64,000 bases of DNA, taken from contig NZ_CP102246.1 in the NCBI RefSeq assembly GCF_024599795.1, positions 3,968,001 through 4,032,000 of the forward strand. Reading direction: 5' to 3'. The position numbers were made by a program, and so were the translations under genes. This document shows positions 11,453 to 18,559 of the stretch, piece by piece. The stretch's first letter is position 1. Every line of letters starts with the position of its first letter. The notes under the pieces are model-generated. The model worked only from the letters and a program-made list of their open reading frames with translations. It was not told where the DNA came from and did no database searches. The DNA comes from Enterobacter cloacae complex sp. R_G8 (GTDB lineage: Bacteria; Pseudomonadota; Gammaproteobacteria; Enterobacterales; Enterobacteriaceae).

Positions 11453-12064
11453 TTAAACAACCCGCTCTGGCTGAGGAACATTATCCGTACGCGGCTTCTG
11501 ACGGAACCACGGCAAACAGAGCTGGATAAGCGGGCCGATGGTCAGGGCATACAGTACCGTCCCGACGCCAAACGTTCCGCCAAGAACGCAGCCAATCAGC
11601 AGGACGCTCACTTCAATTGAGGTCCGAACGCTGCGGATTGACCACCCCAGCCGGGCGTGAATGCCGGTCATCAGTCCATCGCGTGGGCCCGCCCCGAACC
11701 CGGCACCGATATACATACCGGTTGCTATCGCGTTCAACACAATGCCCCCAAGCAGCAGAGCAATCCGAATGGGGAGAAGATCCAGCTCGGGGATAAGGGC
11801 CATCGAGGCATCTGCCGCCAGGCCAATACAGACAACATTACTGAGCGTTCCCAGCCCTGGCATCTGACGCAGCGGGATCCACAGCAGCAGCACCGCAGCG
11901 CCGGTCAAAATAATCACCGTACCGATGGTCATCCCCAGCTGTAATCCCACCCCAAGGTGAAACACATCCCACGGGTCAACCCCCAGATCCGAACGAATAA
12001 ACATCGCGGTTGAAAGCCCATACAGGCCTAAACCAACGTACAGTTGCAGCAGACGACGTACCAT
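11453..12064 (-). CDS. YczE/YitT-type multi-helix membrane protein
   Basis: The 203-residue hydrophobic protein resembles Bacillus YczE. It has about five transmembrane segments, beginning MVRRLLQLYVGLGLYGLSTA, and the family-like motifs SDLGVDPWDVFHLGV and GAGFGAGPRDGLMTGIHARL. The second half repeats the pattern of the first, which suggests an internal duplication. Its transport or other role is unknown. GGAGAAGCTAAAA precedes the ATG. It is divergent from a MocR-type regulator across 86 bases, and MocR regulators are a described partner of yczE genes, so it is the likely target. Confidence 0.8.
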   Translation of the reverse strand: MVRRLLQLYVGLGLYGLSTAMFIRSDLGVDPWDVFHLGVGLQLGMTIGTVIILTGAAVLLLWIPLRQMPGLGTLSNVVCIGLAADASMALIPELDLLPIRIALLLGGIVLNAIATGMYIGAGFGAGPRDGLMTGIHARLGWSIRSVRTSIEVSVLLIGCVLGGTFGVGTVLYALTIGPLIQLCLPWFRQKPRTDNVPQPERVV

Positions 12065-12110
12065 TTTTAGCTTCTCCAGTGAACCAGGCTTTCATCTTGT
12101 TCGAAAATGG

Positions 12111-12145
12111 CACTATGATTAATGTCCAGTTTTCAAATAGTGGAC
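12111..12145 (+). promoter_or_regulatory. Promoter/operator region between the YczE-like gene and its MocR regulator
   Basis: A -10-like TATGAT at 12114-12119 reads towards the regulator. Two nested inverted repeats surround it: CACTA (12111-12115) with TAGTG (12138-12142), and GTCCA (12124-12128) with TGGAC (12141-12145). They are placed where a regulator would cover the promoter. No strong -35 box was seen. Confidence 0.4.
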
Positions 12146-12150
12146 TGCAT

Positions 12151-13572
12151 ATGTCATCACGCCGTTTCGGAAGTCAGTCGCTGGTTCGCCTTTTGGGCCA
12201 CTGGCAACAAACCCCGTCCCGAACCCCACTCTGGCGACAGCTGGCCGACGCCTTGCGTCTGCTGATCCTCGACGGCAGGCTGGCGTTGAGTACGCGCCTG
12301 CCCGGTGAACGCGAACTGGCCACGGCGTTAGATGTAAGCCGGACGACCATCAGTAGCGCGCTGGCCCATCTGCGAGAGGAAGGGTATCTGGAGAGCCGAC
12401 ACGGCAGCGGTTCACGGGTGATCCTGCCCGATACCCGTGCCGTACCGACGCTTTCAGCGGCAAGTGCGGCGCTGGATCTCTCCACTGCCGCCCTGAATGC
12501 CGGGCCAGAGATCCACCAGGCTTACACCTGGGCGCTCACCGCAATCACCCAGCACCTTGCGCTGACCGGTTACGACCAGCTCGGTCTGGCGGCTCTGCGT
12601 GAAGCCATTGCCGCCCGCTATACCGCGCGCGGGCTGCCGACCCGGGCTGACGAAGTGATGGTGGTCAATGGCGCCGTCAGTGGTTTTGCGCTGGTATTGC
12701 GGATGATGACTGGTCCGGGCGATCGCGTGGTGGTCGATCACCCTACCTATCCGCTGGCGATTGCGGCTATTGAGGGGGCGCTGTGTCGGCCGGTGGGCGT
12801 GTCATTACCGGAAACCGGCTGGGACACGGATGGCTTTGCGGCCACGCTGGCTCAGACTGCACCGCACCTGGCGTACCTGATGCCGGATTTTCATAACCCG
12901 ACAGGACGATGTATGGATATCGCCACCCGCCAGGCGATAACCGACATTGCGGCAAACACCCGCACCACGCTGGTGGTCGACGAAACGATGGTCGATCTCT
13001 GGTTTGAGGCACCGCCGCCACCGCCTCTGGCGTCGTTTAACCCGCAGGCAACGGTGATCACGCTGGGTTCGGCCGGAAAAAGCTTCTGGGGCGGGCTGCG
13101 TCTCGGCTGGATCCGCGCCTCTTCACGCACCATTGCTACGCTTGCCCAGACGCGTGACACGCTGGATTTAGGCTCGCCGCTGCTGGAACAGCTGGCGACA
13201 CTGTGGCTTATCAACAACAGCGAGACATTTCTGCCTGCGCGCCGGAAGATGCTGACAGAGCGACGCGACCGCTGCGGTGAGTTGCTGCGCGAACATTTCC
13301 CGCAGTGGCGGTTTCAGGAGGCCGAAGGTGGGCTTTCCTACTGGATCGAACTGCCGGGCATGCAGGCGACGCAGCTTGCCGCACGTGCAGAGATGTTGGG
13401 GATTAATCTGGGAACCGGCACGCGGTTTGGTTTATCGGGGGCGTTTGACCGCTATCTACGTATGCCCTTCTCGCTTGAGCCGGCAGAGCTTGAGCAGGCG
13501 CTACTGAGAATCAAACCGTTGTGGCTTGCATTAAATAAAACAGCGCCATCGATAAAACGCAGCCTGGTTTGA
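12151..13572 (+). CDS. MocR-type regulator (GntR winged helix plus aminotransferase-like domain), YczR-like
   Basis: The 473-residue protein has an N-terminal GntR winged helix (GERELATALDVSRTTISSAL, about residues 45-64). A fold-type I PLP domain follows, with DETMVDLWF and the Schiff-base lysine in GSAGKSFWGGLRLGW. The ATG at 12151 is chosen because the TATGAT -10 box at 12114 would leave earlier in-frame ATGs outside the message; the ribosome site (AGTGGACT) is weak. It is divergent from a YczE-like membrane protein, the arrangement known for YczR regulators. The effector is unknown. A strong bidirectional hairpin follows the stop. Confidence 0.82.
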   Translation: MSSRRFGSQSLVRLLGHWQQTPSRTPLWRQLADALRLLILDGRLALSTRLPGERELATALDVSRTTISSALAHLREEGYLESRHGSGSRVILPDTRAVPTLSAASAALDLSTAALNAGPEIHQAYTWALTAITQHLALTGYDQLGLAALREAIAARYTARGLPTRADEVMVVNGAVSGFALVLRMMTGPGDRVVVDHPTYPLAIAAIEGALCRPVGVSLPETGWDTDGFAATLAQTAPHLAYLMPDFHNPTGRCMDIATRQAITDIAANTRTTLVVDETMVDLWFEAPPPPPLASFNPQATVITLGSAGKSFWGGLRLGWIRASSRTIATLAQTRDTLDLGSPLLEQLATLWLINNSETFLPARRKMLTERRDRCGELLREHFPQWRFQEAEGGLSYWIELPGMQATQLAARAEMLGINLGTGTRFGLSGAFDRYLRMPFSLEPAELEQALLRIKPLWLALNKTAPSIKRSLV

Positions 13573-13603
13573 TATTAAAAAATTTGAAGTGGATCATAAA
13601 ATA

Positions 13604-13640
13604 AAAACTGCTGACTGTCATACAGGCAGTCAGCAGTTTT
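13604..13640. terminator. Bidirectional terminator
   Basis: AAAACTGCTGACTG and CAGTCAGCAGTTTT are perfect 14-base arms around a 9-base loop. The stem carries A-runs and T-runs at its ends, so it can terminate both the MocR gene (+) and the small-gene pair (-). Confidence 0.85.
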
Positions 13641-13653
13641 CACCAGTCACGAA

Positions 13654-13869
13654 TCAGTGCTGAGGAGGAATGGGGAAACCTTTCAATGAAATAACGAAGC
13701 TTTCACCGTCTTTCTTTATTTTCGCGCCGGTATCACACCAGTCAGACGCAATACGAAAGAACTCATCACTTCCTACATTCCAGCCAAGACGTACATGCTT
13801 CACGTAGCCCGAACGCAACAGATCGCAGGCCTCTTTGTAGTCACTGGCGGTTGACAGTTGTTGTTTCAT
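13654..13869 (-). CDS. Small protein of unknown function, second gene of a two-gene module
   Basis: I do not recognise this 71-residue protein. It reads as helix (YKEACDLLRSGYV), strand (KHVRLGW), helix (SDEFFRIASDWC), strand-turn-strand (AKIKKDGESFVISL). The second half faintly recalls the C-terminal half of TusA-like folds, but this is weak. It has a single cysteine and no signal peptide or membrane segment. Its ATG overlaps the stop of the upstream ribbon-helix-helix-like gene (ATGA), which implies translational coupling. The layout looks like a toxin-antitoxin or regulator-effector pair, but nothing in the sequence proves toxicity. It sits in the accessory block next to ffs. Confidence 0.65.
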   Translation of the reverse strand: MKQQLSTASDYKEACDLLRSGYVKHVRLGWNVGSDEFFRIASDWCDTGAKIKKDGESFVISLKGFPIPPQH

Positions 13870-14117
13870 TTTCTCTTCTTCAGAAGTTTACGTAGAGCTT
13901 TGATTTCTTTAGGAGTAAAAGGAGAAACACTCTCTTCTTCCGTATGCTGATTATCAATATCCTCTTCCGATACTCCCGCCTCTTCTGCTGCTTCAAACGC
14001 CAGCAGCAGCAATTTCTCTGTGGTCACGCTTAAGTTCTCGTTATTCACTTCCGCATAGTGGCGAAGTCTTTCTTTTAGCGCTTCATCAATCTTAACATTT
14101 AATACCGCAGTAGCCAT
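13866..14117 (-). CDS. Ribbon-helix-helix-like small protein, first gene of a two-gene module
   Basis: The 83-residue protein starts MATAVLNVKIDEALKERLRH, the strand-helix pattern of Arc/MetJ/CopG-type DNA-binding proteins, followed by a second helix (VTTEKLLLLAFEAAEEAG). An acidic stretch (SEEDIDNQHTEEE) and a lysine-rich tail (EIKALRKLLKKRK) follow. It could be an antitoxin-like autoregulator. ATG at 14117 is preferred to GTG at 14126, because AGGGAAG lies eight bases upstream of the ATG. The stop overlaps the next gene by four bases. The DNA upstream is strikingly AT-rich, unlike the core genes around, which hints at acquisition. Confidence 0.7.
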   Translation of the reverse strand: MATAVLNVKIDEALKERLRHYAEVNNENLSVTTEKLLLLAFEAAEEAGVSEEDIDNQHTEEESVSPFTPKEIKALRKLLKKRK

Positions 14118-14373
14118 GATTGTCACTTCCCTTCGGAATAAGTGCTTTATTTAATACACGATGTTAACAATGTAATCCAGATATATATTTTTGACTTATG
14201 ACAGAAAAAAGACGCCCAGAAATAAAATGACAGTCTATTATTACAGGTTTATGACATTAATATTTCATCGAAATGAAATATATATTACATCACAAATTAA
14301 AACCCTTTTAATTCTGTGGGATAGTCATGCAGGGAGGCGTAAAAACGGGAGGCATGTTGCCGGAGGCACAAAT

Positions 14374-14487
14374 GGGTGGGGGCCCTGCCAGCTACATCCC
14401 GGCACACACGTCGTCTGCCCTGGCTGCTTCCTTCCGGACCTGACCTGGTGAACAGAGTAGCGTTGCGGGAGAACCAACAGAGCCCCC
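14374..14487 (-). ncRNA. ffs: 4.5S RNA of the signal recognition particle
   Basis: The 114-base sequence on the minus strand matches E. coli ffs nearly throughout. It runs from GGGGGCTCTGTTGG at the 5' end to GGCAGGGCCCCCACCC at the 3' end. It folds as one long hairpin capped by the GGAAGCAG apical region, where Ffh binds next to the GGAA tetraloop. 4.5S RNA and Ffh deliver nascent membrane proteins to FtsY and SecYEG. It is divergent from atl, as in E. coli. Confidence 0.96.
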
Positions 14488-14648
14488 ATTGAGAGCGTTG
14501 TTACCCAACGCGCTGGCGCATTATCCCTGTGCTAACGGTCAATTGCAAGCCGCCAGCAACTGGATGGTGGTTTCTTGCGCAAACAGGCGCAGCAATCGGC
14601 GCGATCTTCGTTTAACATGGCATTTCACTCATCCCCACAGGTGTATTG

Positions 14649-14960
14649 ATGGACGAACACGACGCCTTTCCACAACGAGTGTGGCAAATTGTGGCCTCCA
14701 TTCCGGAAGGCTACGTGACAACCTATGGTGACGTCGCGCGTCTTGCCGGCTCCCCCCGTGCGGCGCGTCAGGTGGGTGGCGTGCTAAAACGCCTTCCTGA
14801 AGGAAGTACATTGCCCTGGCATAGGGTTGTGAATCGTCATGGCGCCATCTCGCTGACCGGGCCGGATTTGCAGCGCCAGCGTCAGGCATTACTTTCGGAA
14901 GGGATTCAGGTGTCCGGGTCAGGACAGATCGATTTGCAGAAGTATCGCTGGGTGTACTGA
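14649..14960 (+). CDS. atl: Alkyltransferase-like protein (DNA alkylation damage recognition)
   Basis: The 103-residue protein (YbaZ) has the DNA-binding fold of O6-alkylguanine-DNA alkyltransferases (VWQIVASIPEGYVTTYGDVA, helix-turn-helix GSPRAARQVGGVLKRLP). It carries PWHRV where true alkyltransferases have PCHRV. The reactive cysteine is thus replaced by tryptophan, so it binds and flips O6-alkylguanine but cannot repair it. It recruits nucleotide excision repair. The start at 14649 is ATG; a TTG directly before it is ignored. It lies divergent from ffs. Confidence 0.93.
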   Translation: MDEHDAFPQRVWQIVASIPEGYVTTYGDVARLAGSPRAARQVGGVLKRLPEGSTLPWHRVVNRHGAISLTGPDLQRQRQALLSEGIQVSGSGQIDLQKYRWVY

Positions 14961-14989
14961 CCCCCTCCCCCGAAGGAGAGGGGAAATCA

Positions 14990-15517
14990 TTACAGCTGCG
15001 TCGGCGGTGTTGGTACAGACGGTTGGTTCGTCTGTGGTGCAACAGGTACTTCGGTTTGCTGCACCGGCACCAGGTTCAGGTCGATTTTCGTCCCACCGTT
15101 GTTGATGGCTTCCTGGACCGTATCGGTAATAAACACCAGCTTACCGTTGATGGTTACCGCGGCGCTCAGAAGGATACGGGCGTTAGGCTGTACGTCTGCC
15201 GGGTTATACGGCAGCACGAAGCTAAACGGTGCCTGCTTACCTTCGGTACGCACAGCACGCTGGGCCACCACTTTCGACGGCGCGTCTGCCAGAGAAGCAT
15301 CAGACAGCGTGACCGTTAATACCGCATCCGGTGGTAAAGCGACTCGCTGTTTGATCCAGATAGTACCGGAAACGTTAGGTTGCTGAATGGATTGCTGTGA
15401 AAGTGTATTGATCCCGTTTGGATCTGCTGCTGGCACCGGCACCTGGGCGCTCTTACCTGCACAGGCGGACAACGCCACCGCAATAGCTACACCACTTAGC
15501 ATGGGCACGAGTTTCAT
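14990..15517 (-). CDS. ybaY: YbaY family lipoprotein
   Basis: The 175-residue protein begins with a lipoprotein signal peptide (MKLVPMLSGVAIAVALSACA, lipobox LSAC, Cys19). A YscW/YbaY-type beta-sandwich domain follows (VSGTIWIKQRVALPPDAVLT ... PYNPADVQPNARILLSAAV), then a proline-rich tail. E. coli YbaY is a glycine-zipper-free outer membrane lipoprotein of unclear role; the family name comes from a type III secretion lipoprotein. It is divergent from tesB and convergent with atl; the 29-base gap between atl and ybaY contains a GC-rich imperfect hairpin (CCCCTCC...GGAGAGGGG). Confidence 0.88.
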   Translation of the reverse strand: MKLVPMLSGVAIAVALSACAGKSAQVPVPAADPNGINTLSQQSIQQPNVSGTIWIKQRVALPPDAVLTVTLSDASLADAPSKVVAQRAVRTEGKQAPFSFVLPYNPADVQPNARILLSAAVTINGKLVFITDTVQEAINNGGTKIDLNLVPVQQTEVPVAPQTNQPSVPTPPTQL

Positions 15518-15720
15518 TGAAGTCTCCTTATCATCAATGCACCAGCGGGATCGATCCCATCCGATGTCGTTTCAAACACATATCGTATTCAAGTGTGGCA
15601 CAGATCACTGATTAATGCCTAAATTCTCCCTGATATTCAGATAATTCTACCCGTCGGACCACTTTCATTTCTGCGTTATACTTTGCCTATCTTTCGCCAC
15701 GGCGTTTATTGAGGACAACT

Positions 15721-16581
15721 ATGAGTCAGGCACTGAACAATCTGCTGACATTACTGAATCTGGAAAAAATTGAGGAAGGACTCTTTCGCGGACAGAGCGA
15801 AGATTTGGGCTTGCGTCAGGTCTTCGGCGGGCAGGTTGTAGGACAGGCACTGTACGCTGCCAAGGAGACCGTCCCGGCAGACCGTCTGGTGCACTCCTTT
15901 CACAGCTATTTTCTGCGTCCTGGCGATAGCGCAAAACCCATTGTGTACGATGTGGAAGTACTGCGTGACGGCAACAGTTTTAGCGCGCGCCGCGTGGCGG
16001 CCATTCAGAATGGCAAGCCCATCTTTTACATGACCGCCTCTTTCCAGGCACCGGAACCGGGTTATGAGCACCAGAAAGCGATGCCTGCGGCCCCGTCGCC
16101 GGATGAACTCAAATCGGAGACCGATATCGCCCGCGCGCTGGCCCACTTGCTGCCACCGCAGGTCAAAGAAAAGTTCCTCTGTGATAAACCGCTTGAGATC
16201 CGCCCGGTTGAATTCCATAACCCGATGAAAGGCCATACTGCCGAGCCAAAACGTCAGGTCTGGATCCGTGCTAATGGCACCGTACCAGAAGATTTCCGCG
16301 TTCATCAGTATCTGCTGGGCTACGCATCAGATTTCAACTTCCTGCCAGTTGCACTGCAGCCGCACGGCGTCGGATTCCTTGAAAAAGGGATGCAGGTTGC
16401 AACGATCGATCACTCGATGTGGTTCCATCGTCCATTCAATATGAACGACTGGCTGCTCTACAGCGTGGAGAGTACTTCGGCGTCAAGCGCACGCGGATTT
16501 GTACGCGGGGAGTTTTATACCCAGGATGGCGTGCTGGTCGCCTCTACGGTGCAGGAAGGGGTGATGCGTAATCGCGGGTGA
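15721..16581 (+). CDS. tesB: Acyl-CoA thioesterase II
   Basis: The 286-residue protein is a double-hotdog thioesterase that hydrolyses medium- to long-chain acyl-CoA in the cytoplasm. It opens [20 protein letters not shown] and has [14 protein letters not shown] in the first hotdog. The catalytic triad region is visible as [12 protein letters not shown] (Asp), [12 protein letters not shown] (Thr/Asp) and [11 protein letters not shown] (Gln). Length equals the E. coli enzyme. The start at 15721 follows TTGAGGACAACT; an earlier in-frame start at 15709 is not used. A repeat-terminator composite follows. Confidence 0.96.
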   Translation: MSQALNNLLTLLNLEKIEEGLFRGQSEDLGLRQVFGGQVVGQALYAAKETVPADRLVHSFHSYFLRPGDSAKPIVYDVEVLRDGNSFSARRVAAIQNGKPIFYMTASFQAPEPGYEHQKAMPAAPSPDELKSETDIARALAHLLPPQVKEKFLCDKPLEIRPVEFHNPMKGHTAEPKRQVWIRANGTVPEDFRVHQYLLGYASDFNFLPVALQPHGVGFLEKGMQVATIDHSMWFHRPFNMNDWLLYSVESTSASSARGFVRGEFYTQDGVLVASTVQEGVMRNRG

Positions 16582-16587
16582 TGTTTG

Positions 16588-16630
16588 CGGCCTGATGCCC
16601 TCACCCTGGCCCTCTCCCACGGGGAGAGGG
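16588..16630 (+). repeat. Dispersed intergenic repeat, copy A
   Basis: The unit contains CCTGATGCCCTCACCC, a variable base group, then CCCTCTCCCACGGGGAGAGG, the last part being a hairpin. Two other copies in this window (48946-48990 inverted, 60284-60327) share the same order. In each case an AAAACGGCAA terminator stem follows in the repeat's own orientation. Confidence 0.85.
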
Positions 16631-16640
16631 AATAAACACT

Positions 16641-16668
16641 AAAAACGGCAATCAGAGATTGCCGTTTT
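16641..16668. terminator. Terminator between tesB and amtB (bidirectional)
   Basis: AAAACGGCAATC, loop AGA, GATTGCCGTTTT: a symmetrical stem with A/T tracts at both ends, between convergent tesB and amtB. Confidence 0.85.
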
Positions 16669-16676
16669 GCTGTTTA

Positions 16677-17963
16677 TTATGCGTTATACGCATTCTCGCC
16701 GTGGCTGTTGACGTCGAGACCTTCGCGTTCCTGTTCTTCCGGTACACGCAGACCCACAGTCATATCCGCCAGTTTATAGCCAACGAAGGCCACCACAGCA
16801 GACCAGACGACGGTGATGGCGATACTTTCCAGCTGCACCAGCACCTGGTGAACCATGGTGACACCTTCTGCGTAACCCACGCCACCCAGCGATTTGGCGG
16901 CGAAGATACCGGTCATGATACAACCGACAATACCGCACACGCCGTGCACACCAAACACATCACACGGGTCATCCACACGCAGAAGACGTTTCAGCGCCGT
17001 CACACCCCACAGACCGGCCAGACCTGACACCAGGCCAACAAGCAGCGCACCACCGACACCGACGTAACCACATGCAGGCGTGATACCGACCAGACCTGCA
17101 ATCGCACCAGAGCATGCGCCCAGCAGGGAAGGTTTACCGCGAACTGCCCACTCACCAAACACCCAGGAGAGGATCGCACCCGCCGTGGCCACAACCGTGT
17201 TCACGAAGGCCAGTGCAGCGATTTCGTTAGCGGCGCTTGCAGAACCGGCGTTGAAGCCGAACCAGCCAAAATAGAGGATCGCCGTACCGGTAAAGACCAT
17301 CGGCAGGTTGTGTGGTTTGAACGCTTCTTTACCGAAGCCCACGCGTTTACCAATCAGGTATGCCCCTACCAGACCCGCCACCGCGGCGTTGATGTGGACA
17401 ACAGTACCGCCCGCGAAATCCAGCGCGCCATGCGACGCCAGCAGACCGCCACCCCAGACCATGTGAGCAATCGGCACATAGGAGAGCGTCAGCCAGACCA
17501 CCACGAAGATCAGGACCGCGGAGAAGCGAATACGCTCAGCCAGCGCCCCGACAATCAGCCCCACGGTGATACAGGCGAACGACCCCTGGAACGCGACGTG
17601 GATGTACTGATAGAAACTGCCCATTACCGCGGTCAGTTCAATGTTTTTCAACATCGCCCAGTTGAAGTTGCCGAAGAAGGCGTTACCTTCACCGAAGGCC
17701 AGAGAGTAGCCGTAGACCACCCACAGCACGCAAACCAGCGCGAACGTCACGGCAACTTGCGTCAGCATGGAGAGAACGTTTTTGCCACGGATCAGACCGC
17801 CGTAAAACAGCGCAATGCCCGGAATAGACATGAACAGCACCAGCGCGGTGCTGATCATCATAAAGGCGTTGTCGGCTTTGTCTGCCACCGCAGGGGCAGC
17901 CATTGCCAGGCCCGGCAGCAGTGCCAGCGAACCCAGACCCGTTTTGATTGTTGCTATCTTCAT
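16677..17963 (-). CDS. amtB: Ammonium channel AmtB
   Basis: The 428-residue protein has a cleaved signal peptide (MKIATIKTGLGSLALLPGLA) and eleven transmembrane helices of the Amt/Rh family. It conducts ammonia/ammonium into the cell at low external nitrogen. The pore histidine pair is in GGTVVHINAAVAGL and VFGVHGVCGIVG. The C-terminal tail (GLRVPEEQEREGLDVNSHGE) is the GlnK contact. The start at 17963 gives the E. coli N-terminus. It is the second gene of glnK-amtB, 35 bases after glnK, so GlnK and its target are made together. Confidence 0.97.
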   Translation of the reverse strand: MKIATIKTGLGSLALLPGLAMAAPAVADKADNAFMMISTALVLFMSIPGIALFYGGLIRGKNVLSMLTQVAVTFALVCVLWVVYGYSLAFGEGNAFFGNFNWAMLKNIELTAVMGSFYQYIHVAFQGSFACITVGLIVGALAERIRFSAVLIFVVVWLTLSYVPIAHMVWGGGLLASHGALDFAGGTVVHINAAVAGLVGAYLIGKRVGFGKEAFKPHNLPMVFTGTAILYFGWFGFNAGSASAANEIAALAFVNTVVATAGAILSWVFGEWAVRGKPSLLGACSGAIAGLVGITPACGYVGVGGALLVGLVSGLAGLWGVTALKRLLRVDDPCDVFGVHGVCGIVGCIMTGIFAAKSLGGVGYAEGVTMVHQVLVQLESIAITVVWSAVVAFVGYKLADMTVGLRVPEEQEREGLDVNSHGENAYNA

Positions 17964-17998
17964 TTTCTCGATCCCTATCACTGTGTGCCAGGAGTTAC

Positions 17999-18337
17999 TT
18001 ACAGTGCCGCTTCGTCAGATTCGCCGGTACGGATGCGAATGACGCGCTGCAGTTCGGCAACGAAAATTTTGCCGTCGCCAATTTTGCCGGTGTAGGCCGC
18101 TTTGCTGATCACATCGATGACTTCATCGAGCTGGTCGTCTGCAATCGCGACATCAATTTTTACTTTTGGCAGGAAGTTAACGCTGTATTCCGCCCCGCGA
18201 TAAAGCTCGGCATGACCCTTCTGACGACCGAAGCCTTTCACTTCGGTGACAGTCAGTCCCTGAATACCCATTGAAGACAACGCTTCACGCACGTCTTCGA
18301 GTTTGAATGGTTTGATTACCACCGTAACCAGCTTCAT
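17999..18337 (-). CDS. glnK: PII signalling protein GlnK
   Basis: The 112-residue trimeric PII protein senses ATP/ADP and 2-oxoglutarate and blocks AmtB when nitrogen is plentiful. KLVTVVIKPFKLEDVREAL opens the ferredoxin-like fold. The T-loop contains Tyr51 in YRGAEYSVNFLPK, the uridylylation site for GlnD. Length and sequence match E. coli GlnK. A sigma54 promoter and two NtrC sites lie upstream, so the operon is induced by nitrogen limitation. Confidence 0.97.
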   Translation of the reverse strand: MKLVTVVIKPFKLEDVREALSSMGIQGLTVTEVKGFGRQKGHAELYRGAEYSVNFLPKVKIDVAIADDQLDEVIDVISKAAYTGKIGDGKIFVAELQRVIRIRTGESDEAAL

Positions 18338-18392
18338 AGATCCCCTCCAGTCAGAATTCGGTAATGGCCGCAGCTAACACGCAGGAGACATT

Positions 18393-18407
18393 GCAAGGGA
18401 TGTGCCA
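18393..18407 (-). promoter_or_regulatory. Sigma54 (-24/-12) promoter of glnK-amtB
   Basis: On the minus strand TGGCAC-ATCCC-TTGC matches the sigma54 consensus TGGCAC-N5-TTGC exactly. It lies 56-70 bases before the glnK start. Confidence 0.95.
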
Positions 18408-18480
18408 GAAATGAAAACGGAAGAGAAAAGCGGCGCAATGCGCGTTAAAAGACCATGAATAATCGACAGGTGAAAAAAAA

Positions 18481-18497
18481 CGCACCATGGCAGTGCA
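18481..18497. promoter_or_regulatory. NtrC enhancer site 1 of glnK
   Basis: CGCACC-ATGGC-AGTGCA fits the NtrC dyad TGCACC-N5-TGGTGCA with a few mismatches. It lies about 75-90 bases upstream of the sigma54 promoter. Confidence 0.75.
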
Positions 18498-18513
18498 TGG
18501 CGCGTTTCGGTTT

Positions 18514-18530
18514 TGCACCAACAGTGGTGA
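18514..18530. promoter_or_regulatory. NtrC enhancer site 2 of glnK
   Basis: TGCACC-AACAG-TGGTGA is a near-perfect NtrC dyad. It is 33 bases (about three turns) from site 1, on the same DNA face, as is typical for cooperative NtrC binding. Confidence 0.88.
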
Positions 18531-18559
18531 CTGTTAGCGCGTTGCCTGTTTTTGGTGCA

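Noticed and set aside
14191..14451. 86-residue reading frame on the plus strand
   Set aside because: It runs antisense through most of ffs and has no ribosome site or domain-like composition; the 4.5S RNA explains the sequence.
14961..14989. GC-rich hairpin CCCCTCC...GGAGAGGGG after atl as a fourth copy of the dispersed repeat
   Set aside because: It shares only the CCCTC/GAGGG arms and lacks the GATGCCCTCACCC part, so it is better treated as a local stem.
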